The notes below the pieces were generated by a model. The model was not told the origin of the DNA, did no database searches, and saw only the letters and a list, made by a program, of their open reading frames with translations. DNA of 64,000 nucleotides, taken from positions 21,184,501-21,248,500 of the forward strand of contig AP031352.1 in the NCBI GenBank assembly GCA_037833965.1, given 5' to 3'. Position 1 is the first letter of the stretch. Every line of letters begins with the position of its first letter. The stretch comes from Marchantia polymorpha subsp. ruderalis (lineage: Eukaryota; Streptophyta; Marchantiopsida; Marchantiales; Marchantiaceae). Below are positions 23,264 to 34,054 of the stretch, piece after piece. Position numbers and translations under genes: made by a program.

Positions 23264-23585
23264 CGGAACACTCGTCCGCATCGCACGTGGTAACTCCGGA
23301 GGACCTTGTCCCGCAGTCCCCTGGCCAAAAGCCACCTCTCGTCCACCGGAGGTGTAGCGTGGTCCACCGCTCCTGCGGACGTCCGCGCTCTTCCGATCGT
23401 CTCCGGTGACGCACTTCCCTTCTCCGTGGCAATCGTCGCCGTGTCCGCGCTGCTGGCTGGTAACACAAGCCTGCGCGCCTTCTGCTTCGGCCGGCTGCAC
23501 ACTTCGTGCAGTGGCCGCTGTCGTATGGGAGCAGTGGGTTCTCGATGCTCCTCCTCCTTTGGTTCCTCTCTCCATCTCCATCTCT

Positions 23586-24930
23586 AAGATACGGGTGTGT
23601 CAGGATTTCAGAAAGTTGAATGCAGCAACACGTAAGGATCACCATACTCTGCCGTTCACGGATGCCATTTTAGACCATGTTGCGGGACATGAGTGCTATA
23701 GCTTCCTAGACGGGCTCTCAGGCTACAATCAGGTGTCTATCCGGGAACAGGACAAGGTTAAAACGACATTCACAACCGATTGGGGAACTTATGCGTATCA
23801 CAAGATGCCCTTCGGTCTGTGCAATGCACCTGCCACCTTTCAGCGGATGATGACCAATATTTTTCAGGAGCAGCTGAGGAAGTTCCTAGAAATATTTATA
23901 GACGACTTCTGTGTCTTTGGAAAGCGGTCAGAACACCTGAGTCACCTGAAGCAGACCTTTGATAAATGCAGGGAGAGCAGTTTATCGCTGCACCCCGAGA
24001 AGTGTTTTTTCTTTATGACTAGTGGAATCTTGTTGGGCCATCGTGTTTCGTCGGACGGCATTGCAGTGGACATTGAGAAGGTCAAGGTCATACTCGAGCT
24101 CGAGCCACCAACGAATCTGAGGGAGCTGCGAGCATTTCTGGGTCATGTGGGCTACTACCGAAGATTCATACACATGTATGCGATCTTGGCGGCTGACCTG
24201 ACCAGGTTGTTAAAGAAGGACGAGACTTATGACTGGGGTGCGAAGCAGCAGTCAGCATTCGAGGCTCTTAAAGCGAAACTCACGACCGCTCCAGTATTAA
24301 GGAGCCCAGACTGGGATCGACCCTTCCATGTCTACGTCGACACATCGGCATTCGCCATCGGCGTCGTCTTGAGCCAGAAGGATGACAACAAAAAGGACTA
24401 CCCGATTTATTTTGCGAGCCGTCAGCTGTCTCTAGCAGAAAGGAAGTACACCACGACAGAGAGAGAGGCGTTGGGGATGGTGTACTCCTGCAAAAAGTTT
24501 CGACACTACTTAATCTGCTACGAGTTTGTGTTCCATGTGGATCACTACGCCTTGCAACACCTAGTCAAGAAAGCAGATCTGTCCAGTCGGATAGCCAGAT
24601 GGGTGCTGTTGCTGCAGGAGTTCACCTACACGGTCCAGACCAGGAAGGGGGTGCATCACGAAAATGCAGATTACTTATCCAGATTATGAACCCAGCCTAC
24701 CGAGGAGGAACTGGTGGACAACTTTCCGGACGAACAGCTGTTTCAGTTGTCCGCGGGGCAGGAGTCCCGCTATGCAGAGCTGTACCGATACCTGCTCACA
24801 CTTCACTGTCCCGAGAGCATGGACTTAGAACAAAGGACTGTCTTTATACATAAGGCAGGCCCGTATCAACTCCAACAAGGAGTTTTGTTCAAGAAGATGG
24901 CAGACGAACGTTTGTGCAGATGCCTGGAGG
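23586..24930 (+). pseudogene. pol: pol of element D: RT and RNase H part
   Basis: Starts abruptly at KIRVCQDFRKLN inside the RT. RT motifs seen: FLDGLSGYNQ with the first catalytic Asp, MPFGLCNAPATF, and FIDDFCVFG with the Asp pair. The RNase H domain follows with the Asp of FHVYVDTSAFA, the Glu of TEREALGM and the Asp of FHVDHYAL. TGA at 24687-24689 replaces a Trp codon that is intact in element B (SRLWTQPT). The frame then continues to 24930, where element B is inserted in the codons for CLEE; the rest is at 58058. It would copy element RNA into DNA, but it is dead by truncation, stop and insertion. Confidence 0.92.
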
Positions 24931-25891
24931 TGTAATAACCCACTAAAGGCTAAAACTGCAATATAGTGGTAGAAAGGTCGAACCCACAGGGACAGAGGAA
25001 CACACAGGGTACAAAGTGTCACGTTTAACATACTATTGATGAGTTTGAATTCTCAGGCGACTGTCACTCCCAGAAATACTGCAAGTGTCCACTCGGAGCG
25101 CACTCGGAGGTCGCACAGTGCAGCGTACACACACACACACACACCTGAAACTACAGAGACACAACCTAGAGATCCGTTAGGACCTCTACTTCAAGATTTC
25201 AGGGGGAAAGTCTCTCAAGAGTACACTCGGCAAAGCTGCGGGCAGTGACTTCCAACTCCGGCTTTTACAACACTTCCACTAGCTTGCTGCTAGTGTAGGA
25301 AACCCGGTTTGGACTGCCTACTTCGGATCGAAGTCACTCCTACGCGGTGAACAACACTCTCAACTCACAAAACGCGCAGAGAACACAGGTCCGCACTGAA
25401 GGACTCACTGTGAAACATTCCAGGAACACAACAACAGTCTATTGAAGAGTTTGAATTCTCAGGCACTTGTCATTCCCAGAAATACTACAGGGGTTACCCT
25501 CAAGGCACCTGCTGCAGCGTAACCTGAATTTACAACCAAGGCTTACACGAAGTAGCAAAACTTCACTTTGGCATTCAGGGGAAAAATCCCAAAGGAGTAC
25601 AATCAGAAAGAAACACTCGAAGGTGTAGGGGCGAAACTGTTCAAGTATCTAACTAGTCACTGGCTCTGAGCATCGGCAGTCACCCGCAGGTGCAGATCCA
25701 AACTACTCAAGTCTCTAACCAATGTACTAGCTCTGAACATTCGGCCGAAGGCCTTCAGCTACAAAATGCGGAACGCTAAGTTGTAACTCCTCGTGCGTGG
25801 TGACAGAACTCAAGGACACAAACACGCAAAGGAAATGGGTTCCTGATCTGCACTTCTGATGGGAAAGAACCCCAGGCAAAACGCCTGGAAC

Positions 25892-25901
25892 TATTTTATA
25901 C
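25892..25901 (-). promoter_or_regulatory. TATA box of B 3' LTR
   Basis: On the minus strand TATAAAATAG, 35 bp after the U3 ORF stop, followed by CCAGGC-GTTTT-GCCTGG. Confidence 0.68.
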
Positions 25902-25936
25902 CTTCTAAGTCCTACCTAGCACTACACTGCACTACG

Positions 25937-28900
25937 CTACACGCCTGCACGGAACCACGCTACACTACACTCCGCGGAACCTGTACTACGTCTCCTGCGC
26001 GGCCGACTGCCGCGCACTAACTCCCTACCCTGCCAATCTTCCGCTCGACTGCGCAGTCCCAAACGCTGCAACGCCGCGGACACCTCCACTTCGAGGGCGG
26101 ACATGGTATCCTGTGCCTTCGACAGAAAGGCATCGAGCTTCTTTGCTACCTTCCGCCGACTCCTACTGTCGCCTGACAACAACCCGGCTGCGCGCAATTC
26201 AAACTCACGCAGTGTGAGTTTCTCCTGCGCCTTCACTTCCCAGTGGGCGTAGCCCTTGAGACAGTGGGCGACACGCCTCGCCGTCTCCACCTTCGTGCGA
26301 TCCGCCTCCTTCCTGCGATCCTCTTCAATTATCACTAATTGCGATTCGGCTTCAGCACGTTGCGCTCTCAATTCGCCACACTCTGACTGTAACCTGCGGA
26401 TTAACTCTTCATCCGCCTGCCGTGCGAGCTGACATTGTTCCAACAACCGCGTCTGTCGCACGAGCTCCTCTGACAAAATCCGATTCTGGGCCTGCTCAGA
26501 AATGAGTGCTTCCTTGACCTTCACCTGCTCCTTGGTGAGCTCGTCCAGTTTCTCCTCCTTCATCTTCTCGGAGTGCTTGTAGAATTTCTGATTAAGTTTG
26601 TACTGACCCCACAAGCATGCATGCTTCTCCTTCAATTCCCTCAACTCCTGGTCCACTCTAGCTAATAGCTTGCTGGTGTGGACTTTAGTGCGAGTCCGCC
26701 TGCGCACTAACTCGATATAAGATCCCGGCTGGAGTGGGTCGGCGTATTTATCGACCTTGCGATCCAAGTACCTCAGCAACGGAATCACCTGCTCAGAGAG
26801 CGCCGCCGCCGGCGCTCCAACAATTTCCTCCTCCTCCTCCTCGGTGTCTTCTGCTCCTGACATTTCTTCCGTGGAGCCTCCGTCGTCATCATCCGAGTGG
26901 AGAATTTCAGTCGCCATTGATTGCGTCGGCGACTGCCCCGAGTGGGGCTGCACGTCATCGACGTGTCCTGCCTGCGAAGGCACGGCTGCAGCCTCGCTGC
27001 TCGTCGCCAAAATGTCTAAGGCGGAAGGCGAATGTACCCGTGCGGCATCCCCGTCTCTCGCTTGTTGGTTGTCTACCGCGTCCTCTCTGCTGCCGTCGCC
27101 CGCCGCCGAAGGCGGTCGAGCGGAGGGTGGCTGCGCGGGGTTTGATTGCGCATCGCGCATCGAAATCTCATCCCGCGGACAGTCACTCCGCTCCTCCGTC
27201 TGTTGCTGCTCCCTTGATCGGTCCGTGGGGGCTGTGCCCGGCCCGTGCGCAGGCGCAATTGCCGGCGCCTTGTCCGCCGCAGGCGTAGCGCCGCGGACAT
27301 CCATCGCCGAAGGCGACATGGCCGGGGGCCGCTCGCCCGATGTCCCTTGGCCTATAGGCCCTACCGCCGAAGGCGCATCTATCGGCGGACTTCCCGCCGA
27401 TGGTGCGGCCTCCGCACGCTCCCTGCTCGTATCTCCTCGGCTCGAAGGCCCTGGCGCCGAAGGCGCAAATTGCGGCGCGTGGTGCGCCGGAGGGTCTGGC
27501 CCCGAGGGCCGGTGTCTCGTAGGCGGTTCTTCCGCCGGCTCCTTCCCCTTCCTACGTTGGAACGGGGGTGATTCTTGCCTGTGCACAGGCGGCACGTGTG
27601 GAGGTGTCCTGTGCACAGGCGACCTGTGCACAGGTGAGCGCCTGTGCACAGGCGGACTGCTCCTTCCCAGGCGTAAGCGTAGATCCACGTCCACTTGTGA
27701 TCGCCTGTCCGCGGAGGCTCGTCCGTCCGCGGAGGCTGGTCTGTGCGCAAACGGAACATCTGTCCGCATCGCACGTGGTAACTCCGGAGGCCCTTGGCCC
27801 GTAGGCGGCCTCTCTCCCGTCGAGGTTGCAGCGTGGCCCGTCGCTCCTGCGGTCGTCCGCGCTTCCTCATGCTCCTCTGGCGACGCACTTCCTTTCTCCG
27901 TCGCAATCGTCGCCGTGTCCGCACTGTCGGCTGGTAATACCAGTCTGCGTGCCTTCTGCTTCGGCCGGCTGTAGGACTCGCACAGCGGCCGCGGTCGAAT
28001 GGGAGCAGAGGGTTCTTGATGCTGCTCCTCTTCAGACTCTTCCCTCCATCGCCGCTTCCGCGGCACTCGTGCTGCAGGAGTGTGTCTCCCTTCGTCCCTC
28101 CGCCTTGATGGGGTAGAAGTCGGTGACTCCTCTGCATCAGTGTCGACCTCATTCTCCCGCACATACTTCCCGGGATGGTCGATGGACAATGGCGGAAAAT
28201 GTTCAAGCTCCGCCGCTGTCAAACAATTCCGCTGTCGATAAAAATTGATGAGGAAAGGAGAAAGATGGTTTAGAGTTCCCCCCTTCTCCTCAAACGCGTG
28301 CTGTCGCATCACCCTGTGCAGGATGCTCGCCCAGTGAATTGGAGTTCCCTCGATGACGCACTCCACAAAAGAGACCTGCCACAATGTGATGTAGCAGGCG
28401 CGGTGCGGCTGCAGTAGTTGCATCAGCGCCGCGGACAAAGTCCGGCGAAATCGATCCTTGTAATCACGGGTCCTGTACCCATTCTTGGTAGACCTCCCGG
28501 TCTTGAACAGCTCCACAAATTGCGCCTCTTCCTGCTTAGTCACCTTGATGCTCTCACTGTCGAAAAGGAGATGCCCTGGCATGCCAGCACATCTTCCCAA
28601 CGCCTGTGCCCAATCTTGGACTGTCCACCGATCAACATGCGGACGCAATCCGCGCGAGGGTGGTCCCTGTGGCTCTAGCCACTCGCGCACCATATTCGCA
28701 CAGATGTAGTTCCATCCCCATAGCAAGAAATCGAGCTTTCTTGCTATTAAGCGCTCCTCGAAAGCGCGCAGCCCGTTCTGTGGTAGGCGAAGTGGCACCA
28801 TCCGCAATCTGCTCGGTCTCGTCATTGCGTTCCTGGGGTTCGCTCGCCCGCTCATTTTACTTCCGCACCGCCCGAGCGCCTTTCTCTCTCGGCAAACTCT

Positions 28901-29077
28901 AATCGCCCTCAGTTCCAAATCACGCGCATTCACTTCTCCCTCAATCAACAAGAAATCTCCTGTGCGACGACGTCGAGAGTGTTCAGCAGCCAGCAGATGG
29001 ATGCGCGCAGCGCGCACAAGAGATTGGAATCGCGAATTCAAGAATTGGACGTTCTCCGCCGCCCGGTCGAAGGTCAT
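25937..29077 (-). CDS. LTR-encoded U3 ORF protein, intact, 1046 aa
   Basis: The longest intact copy of the gene carried inside the LTR. ATG at 29077 with A at -3 (GACCATGA). Layout: basic N-terminus; globular domain ~100-305 with WGWNYIC (120-126), LLFDSESIKV (170-179) and KGGTLNHLSPFLINFY (265-280); Arg-rich patch RKRRWRE (340-346); Pro/Ala/Ser linker ~310-725 with PVHR and PSA repeats; acidic patch 727-752; LLRYLDRKVDKY helix (767-778); long coiled coil ~800-945; helical C-terminal block with RSRRKVAKKLDAFL (971-984); basic tail RPRRRR (1025-1030). No signal peptide, membrane segment, zinc finger or catalytic motif is apparent. The order of short motifs in the globular part resembles the 'putative plant transposon protein' domain (PF20167) found with Athila-type elements; this is a by-eye judgement. 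The coiled coil suggests self-association. The function is unknown. Confidence 0.8.
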   Translation of the reverse strand: MTFDRAAENVQFLNSRFQSLVRAARIHLLAAEHSRRRRTGDFLLIEGEVNARDLELRAIRVCRERKALGRCGSKMSGRANPRNAMTRPSRLRMVPLRLPQNGLRAFEERLIARKLDFLLWGWNYICANMVREWLEPQGPPSRGLRPHVDRWTVQDWAQALGRCAGMPGHLLFDSESIKVTKQEEAQFVELFKTGRSTKNGYRTRDYKDRFRRTLSAALMQLLQPHRACYITLWQVSFVECVIEGTPIHWASILHRVMRQHAFEEKGGTLNHLSPFLINFYRQRNCLTAAELEHFPPLSIDHPGKYVRENEVDTDAEESPTSTPSRRRDEGRHTPAARVPRKRRWREESEEEQHQEPSAPIRPRPLCESYSRPKQKARRLVLPADSADTATIATEKGSASPEEHEEARTTAGATGHAATSTGERPPTGQGPPELPRAMRTDVPFAHRPASADGRASADRRSQVDVDLRLRLGRSSPPVHRRSPVHRSPVHRTPPHVPPVHRQESPPFQRRKGKEPAEEPPTRHRPSGPDPPAHHAPQFAPSAPGPSSRGDTSRERAEAAPSAGSPPIDAPSAVGPIGQGTSGERPPAMSPSAMDVRGATPAADKAPAIAPAHGPGTAPTDRSREQQQTEERSDCPRDEISMRDAQSNPAQPPSARPPSAAGDGSREDAVDNQQARDGDAARVHSPSALDILATSSEAAAVPSQAGHVDDVQPHSGQSPTQSMATEILHSDDDDGGSTEEMSGAEDTEEEEEEIVGAPAAALSEQVIPLLRYLDRKVDKYADPLQPGSYIELVRRRTRTKVHTSKLLARVDQELRELKEKHACLWGQYKLNQKFYKHSEKMKEEKLDELTKEQVKVKEALISEQAQNRILSEELVRQTRLLEQCQLARQADEELIRRLQSECGELRAQRAEAESQLVIIEEDRRKEADRTKVETARRVAHCLKGYAHWEVKAQEKLTLREFELRAAGLLSGDSRSRRKVAKKLDAFLSKAQDTMSALEVEVSAALQRLGLRSRAEDWQGRELVRGSRPRRRRSTGSAECSVAWFRAGV

Positions 29078-30323
29078 GGTCGGCTCTTGCTCGTGAAGAA
29101 CGTCTCACTTGATGGCCGCGCCGGCTGTACGCTGGAACGGTCTTCGCTCTCACGCGCGGCTTCACGCTCCGCCGTCGTCGATTAAACTCTCACGCTCGAA
29201 TTGGCGGATTTGAACTCCGCGAGCGTATTACCCCGCGGACATGGGGGCGTAGCGCCGAAGGCGAGTTTTCCGCCTTGCGCGGTACACTTGTTCGTACCGC
29301 CCCTCGGCCAATCCCCCTCTGCCTTGACGCGTGTGTCCGCATGTCGGACAAAAGTTCAACTCCTGCCTGTGCGCAGGCAGACTCCTCGGCGGATTCTCCG
29401 CCGGCGCGGAACTTGAACATCCTCCTGTGCACAGGCGTTCGCCTGTGCGCAGGCGAATTTCGTGCGCGGCGCTGCGCTGGCGCGGAAGGCGTTGACCGTG
29501 GTCAGCCGTCTCCGTCCAGTCTGTCCGTTCCTTGTCTCTTCGTCGGCGCTTCCGCCGCCGCAACTCCGTCCGTCAAGAGCGCATCCACCCGTCCCGTCCG
29601 CATGGTCCGTACCGATTTGATTACTCTGGCGGCTCTTCCGCCGTACGCGGCGCCGCGCTGGCGCGGAAGGCGCCGTACACTTTCTACCTCACAAGGCGCA
29701 TTTCTAGGGCCCAAGGCGGATTTTCCGCCGACGCCGAAGCGCCTGTGCACAGGCGAACGCCTGTGCGTAGGCGGGCTTCGCGCCTCCCCTAACCCTACTT
29801 CGCCTGTGCACAGGCGAACGCCTTCGTCCGCGCATAGGACAAAACTTGATTCCCCCTTCCGCGTAGGCGGAATTCGCGCCGGTGGCGAACTCTTTCCGCC
29901 GTAGGCGACCGCCTCCGTTTCTCCCAATAGTGATAACTCCCTAAGTCCTCATCCGTTCCAAGCGTTCTTGGACTCGTTGGAATCAGTGCGTCGAGCTCTT
30001 TCCAACGGGACCCTAACTTGGTCAAGGCGCCCGAGGGTTGACCTAATTAGGGAGGATTTCCCTACCGCCGCGGACGCAACCTCCGAAGGCGGGTTTTGCG
30101 CCTTGCGTCGTAGGGGTCCTAACTGCAGAGCTCGCAGGGAGGGTGGTGCCTGTCCTTACTGCTGCACCCCAAATCCCAGATTCTACAAGATCCCTCGAGA
30201 ATCCCCGCGATCTTCCGGATTCACTCTGTTTTGATGTACCGAAGGCTATTTACAATGCTGCCAGGGTACAGTTTTCCAAAAATGTTTTAATTTCCTCAAA
30301 ATTGCCAAAAGTGGGGTACCACA

Positions 30324-30336
30324 TGCTCCCCTCCTC
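30324..30336 (-). other. Polypurine tract of element B
   Basis: On the minus strand GAGGAGGGGAGCA lies directly before the LTR start TGTGG and ~25 bp after the pol stop. It is the expected primer site for plus-strand DNA synthesis and fixes the LTR boundary. No room remains for an env-like ORF between pol and the LTR. Confidence 0.88.
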
Positions 30337-30360
30337 AATTGTGAGCGCCCACGCGAACAC

Positions 30361-32704
30361 TCACATGTGGTATTTCTTCAACTGCCACCCGTTCACTCGG
30401 GTGCCTAACAAATCGCCGGCCAGGTCCGCAAGTTGGATGGATCCATTCGGGAAGACTTCGACAACCCTGTAAGGTCCCATCCATCTTAGGTGCAGTTTGC
30501 CTGGGAATCTGGCATGCCTGCTGTCGTAGAGCAATGCCAAATCACCCGCCTGCAGGAGTACCGGTTTGATCCTTTTATCGTATCTCTCCTTTCGGCGGAG
30601 CTGGATTTTCCTGGTGCGATCTTCAGCGTCTCGTCTCCTCTCATCCAGCAGCGTGACCTCCTGTAACCTGTAGAGCTGACTCTCCTCTGCGCCCATCCTC
30701 TGCAAATCCAACGTTCGTTGGGTGGGTACTTCAAATTCGATCGGGAGGATCGGGTGTTGCCCATACACCAGAAAGTATGGTGTCTGTTTGGTCGTGATCT
30801 TCTCAGCTGTCCGGTACGCCCATAGAGCGGCTGCTAGCTTCGTATCCCAGTCGTGAGCGTGATTCACCGTGACCTTGAGTAGTATTTTACACAGTAGACC
30901 ATTGGACTTCTCCGTCAGTCCATTTGCCTTGGGATTGTATGGAGTAGTCTTCCGGTGCTTGATGTGGAAATACCGTGTCAGATCTTCGATGATCTGATTC
31001 AGAAAATGCGTGCCCCGGTCGCTGACTAGCTCTAAGGGACATCCGTAGCGTGTGATGATCGACTCAAACAAGAAGGCTGCCACTGTGGCAGCATCATCCC
31101 TTCTGGTGGCCCTGGCCTCTACCATTTTGGTGGCGTAGTCCGTTGCTACCAGAATGTAGCGCCTTTGTGTACTTCTAGTCATTGGTTGTATCGGCCCTAC
31201 AAAGTCAATGCCCCACTTCTCGAAAGGTGCTAGAGGCATGATGGGAGTCAGGGGCCAGCGTGTTGTATGCGTCGGTCTCCCCGTCCTCTGGCAACTGTCG
31301 CACTTGCGGATGTAATCGAGAACATCCTTAAACATGGTCGGCCACCAATACCCCGCATTTAGAATCTTTGTGACCGTGTTCCTGGTGGCATAGTGTCCAC
31401 CCGCCTCCTCTGTATGCATCGCACTCACTATTCTTGGTACCTCTGATTCCTCCAGGCATCTGCATAAGCGCTCATCTGCCATCTTCTTGAACAAAACCCC
31501 CTGCTGGAGTTGGTACGTGCCTGCCTTATGAATAAAGACAGTTCGCTGTTCCAAATCCATGCCTACGGGACACTGGAGGGTTAGCAGATATCGATACAGG
31601 TCGGCATAGCGGGACTCATGTCCTGCAGACAACTGAAATAACTCTTCATCTGGAAAATCGTCCACCAATTCCTCCTCTGTCGGCTGGGTCCATAATCGGG
31701 ACAAGTAATCCGCATTTTCGTGGTGCACCCCTTTCCTGGTCTGGACTGTGTAGGTGAACTCTTGTAGTAACAACACCCACCTGGCGATCCGACCGGATAG
31801 GTCGGCTTTCTTGACTAGGTGTTGCAATGCGTAGTGGTCCACATGGAACACAAACTCGTAGCAGATTAGGTAGTGACGGAACTTTTTACAGGAGTACACC
31901 ATCCCCAACGCTTCTCTCTCCGTCGTGGTGTACTTCCGCTCTGCTAGAGACAGCTGTCGGCTCGCGAAGTAGATCGGGTAGTCCTTTTTGTTGTCATCCT
32001 TTTGACTCAGTACTACACCGATGGCGAATGCAGATGTGTCAACGTAAACATGGAATGGTCGATTCCAGTCTGGACTCCTTAGTACGGGAGCAGTCGTGAG
32101 TTTCGCTTTAAGGGCCTCAAATGCTGACTGCTGGTTCGCACCCCAAGCATAAGGCTCGTCCTTCTTCAACAACTTGGTCAGGTCCGCCGCCAGTATTGCA
32201 TACAGATGTATGAATCTTCGGTAGTAGCCCACATGACCCAGGAATGCTCGCAGCTCTCTTAGATTCGTGGGTGGCTCGAGCTCGAGTATAACCTTGACCT
32301 TCTCGATGTCCACCGCAATGCCGTCTGCCGAGACCCGATGACCCAACAAGATCCCACTAGTCATAAAGAAAAAGCACTTCTCGGGATGCAGCGATAAACT
32401 ACTATCTCTACATTTATCGAAGGTCTGCTTCAAGTGACTTAGGTGTTCAGACCGCTTCCCAAAGACACAGAAGTCATCTATGAATATTTCCAGGAACTTC
32501 CTCAGTTGTTCCTGGAAGATATTGGTCATCATCCGTTGAAAGGTGGCAGGCGCGTTGCACAGACCGAAGGGCATCTTGTGGTATGCGTAAGTTCCCCAGT
32601 CGGTGGTGAACGTAGTTTTATCCTTGTCCTGTTCCCGGATAGACACCTGATTGTAACCTGAGAACCCATCCAGGAAGCTATAACATTCATGTCCTGCGAC
32701 ATGG
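30361..32704 (-). pseudogene. pol: pol of element B: RT (partial), RNase H, integrase
   Basis: One open frame from 32704 (RT at HVAGHECYSFLDG) to a stop at 30361-30363. RT catalytic FIDDF, RNase H Asp/Glu/Asp (YVDTSAF, TEREALGM, HVDHYAL). Integrase with the zinc-binding H...H and CDSCQRTGRP, then GIDFVGP, SDRGTHF and GLTEKSNG, which gives Asp, Asp, 35 residues, Glu. C-terminal GPY module (RWMGPYRVVEVFPNGS) and the closing NGWQLKKYH; no chromodomain. The frame has no stop, but its N-terminal part lies 11 kb away at 44026-44375 and roughly 50 or more RT residues between the two pieces are missing from the window, so element B cannot make a complete Pol. Confidence 0.92.
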
Positions 32705-32877
32705 TGTGGTACCCCACTTTTGGCAATTTTGAGGAAATTAAAACATTTTTGGAAAACTGTACCCCGGCAGCATTGTAAATAGCCTTCGGTACATCAAAAC
32801 AGAGTGAATCCGGAAGATCGCGGGGATTCTCGAGGGATCTTGTAGAATCTGGGATTTGGGGTGCAGTAGTAAGGTCA
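32705..32877 (+). mobile_element. First 173 bp of a plus-strand LTR (fragment)
   Basis: Starts TGTGGTACCCCAC directly after the RT fragment of element B and is identical, by eye, to the first 173 bp of the LTRs at 34099 and 47252. It stops abruptly in GTAAGGTCAG and is joined to minus-strand gag. Its left neighbour is CATGG; no matching duplication is seen at the other edge of the block (GGGTA, 44026-44030). Confidence 0.85.
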
Positions 32878-34054
32878 GTCACGTAGTACACCATAAGTTC
32901 GCTCGCACTCTCCCGGGTGATTTTCGGCGGTCATGCCCGCCTACCACTTGAACCTTGAGATCGGCGAAGTCCTTCACAAGGGTCTCCATCTTCGAGGCTA
33001 TGTCTCCCGGCGCTCTGTCCGTAGTCACTCGTCGGGTGCCCTTTTTCTTCGCTGCCCCATGCTTCTTCCTCTTCTTCTCCTCCTCCGACGATGAGGTTTC
33101 CTCTTCTTCGGATGAGGAACGGTTCTCGTCCGAAGACGATTCCTCCGATGACGGAGTTGTACCTCTACGTCGTCTTCGCCCTCCCTTCGGTTTTCGCTCC
33201 TTCGACTCCCGTCTCTCTCTCCCTCTTCGGTTGAGAGTGGAAGTTTTGAAGGCTTCTGCCGATGCAATCACATCCTCAATAGTGTCGCACTTGCTGCGTC
33301 GGCAAAAAGTCTCCATCTCCCGAGTTAAACCGGTCACGTACCAATCCACAGCTTGTTGTACCGAGAAAGGGGACCCTGGTCCTGTTTTCGGTATTCTGTC
33401 AAGGAGGTCTAGAAATCTCTCAGTGTAGTCACGCAGACTCTCCTTCTTCTCTCGCTGCAAATTACGTAACTTTGTCAAAACCCGGCTGTCGTAGCCGAGC
33501 TCGCGGAAGCGGCGAAGGAACTTCTCCTTCAGCTGGGCCCATGTTGTCAACCCAGTCGGATTGATGCTCTCGTGATTGTACCAACTCCTCGCTTTCTTCC
33601 GCAGAAGGCTTGGAAAGATCCTTAGTCGGTCGTCGTCTGCGATCTCGCGATTGGCAATAGACACCGATTCGAACAACTTGATGTATGAATCTGCATCGTC
33701 GTCATCCCCACTCCCTTTATACTTTGGGTAGGAATGTTTAGTAATCGGCTGAGGTAGCCGCACATTGGCTTGTCCGTCCGCCATCGGTGTGTCTGTCGAC
33801 GGTTCTCGGGCGGTCGTTTCTAATTCACGAGGCGGGTCCGTGCAAGGAATATCTAGTAGAACTGTAAGCACCAAGTTTGGTTCCGAGTTGCCGGGGGTAG
33901 GTTCCCCAAGGATGTCGGCCGAACTAGGCTTAGGTACTCTTTTTGGTGTTTTCTTGTTTTGACGCCGTGTCTCTTCCACGGCCTTCTCTGAATCTCGTCG
34001 GAACCTGCGGACAGCTCTAGCACTTAGGTTGCTCCCGCTAGCCCCAGTCGACAT
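32878..34054 (-). pseudogene. gag: Second copy of B gag, 5' part only
   Basis: Codes for Gag residues 1 to ~391, from the ATG at 34054 to just inside the first CCHC knuckle, where the LTR fragment at 32877 cuts it. It is almost identical to 46036-47207; I noticed only single differences (for example Lys for Glu in AFETST). It also shares the same adjacent LTR insertion point (GCAAC before TGTGG). This makes it a duplicated segment, not an independent element. It contains the Gag core (~120-245) and the Ser/Glu/Lys-rich stretch. Confidence 0.88.

Larger units (their letters stand above)
20757..23579 (-). mobile_element. 5' LTR of element A, piece 3, truncated
   Basis: Continuation of the minus-strand 5' LTR after L4. 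20757-21242 is non-coding R-U5 with a TATA box at 21197-21206. From 21243 on it contains a decayed U3 ORF. LTR homology stops at about 23579, inside the ORF at roughly residue 345. After a few filler bases (CATCTCT) plus-strand pol of element D starts at 23586. The junction looks like an end-joining deletion that removed the 5' half of element D and part of this LTR. Confidence 0.85.
21243..23579 (-). pseudogene. U3 ORF of element A 5' LTR, broken
   Basis: Minus-strand pieces 23579-22358, 22327-22013, 21866-21585 and 21488-21243 together cover the linker to the C-terminus. A TAG breaks the frame near 22347, and there are further breaks near 22016 and 21900. A foreign-looking 100-bp stretch with a snap-back inverted repeat (21490-21640) interrupts the C-terminal block. 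The linker has an in-frame tandem expansion of three 81-bp units. The N-terminal ~345 residues are missing because of the junction with element D. Confidence 0.82.
24931..30323 (-). mobile_element. 3' LTR of element B, 5393 bp
   Basis: In minus sense it begins TGTGGTACCCCAC at 30323, directly after the polypurine tract, and ends TTATTACA at 24931. Leader 30323-29078: about 170 bp AT-rich, then GC-rich with palindromes at 29370-29830. U3 ORF 29077-25937 intact. TATA 25892-25901. R-U5 25890-24931 non-coding, with a CA repeat near 25127-25144 and two copies of a ~56-bp motif (25031-25086 and 25435-25490). Confidence 0.95.

Noticed and set aside
24687-24689. TGA between RNase H and integrase of element D as a second programmed readthrough site
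   Set aside because: Element B has TGG (Trp) at the same codon, so this is a private nonsense mutation in an already truncated element.
26757-27974. Long open frame (405 codons) antisense to the U3 ORF linker, also present in other copies (17665-18840, 41582-42511, 49554-50480)
   Set aside because: It is opposite the GC-rich, repeat-built Pro/Ala/Ser coding region, where stops are rare on both strands. Its product is a low-complexity mirror of the sense repeats, and it is broken or cut differently in the older copies.
29780-29800. CCCTAACCCTA resembling plant telomere repeat
   Set aside because: Only about one and a half units inside the LTR leader, repeated merely because the LTR is repeated; no array.
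29275-29904. Open frame of 209 codons across the LTR leader on the strand opposite to the U3 ORF
   Set aside because: Made of palindromic GC repeats that read open in several frames; not kept in the older subfamily, with no recognisable domain.
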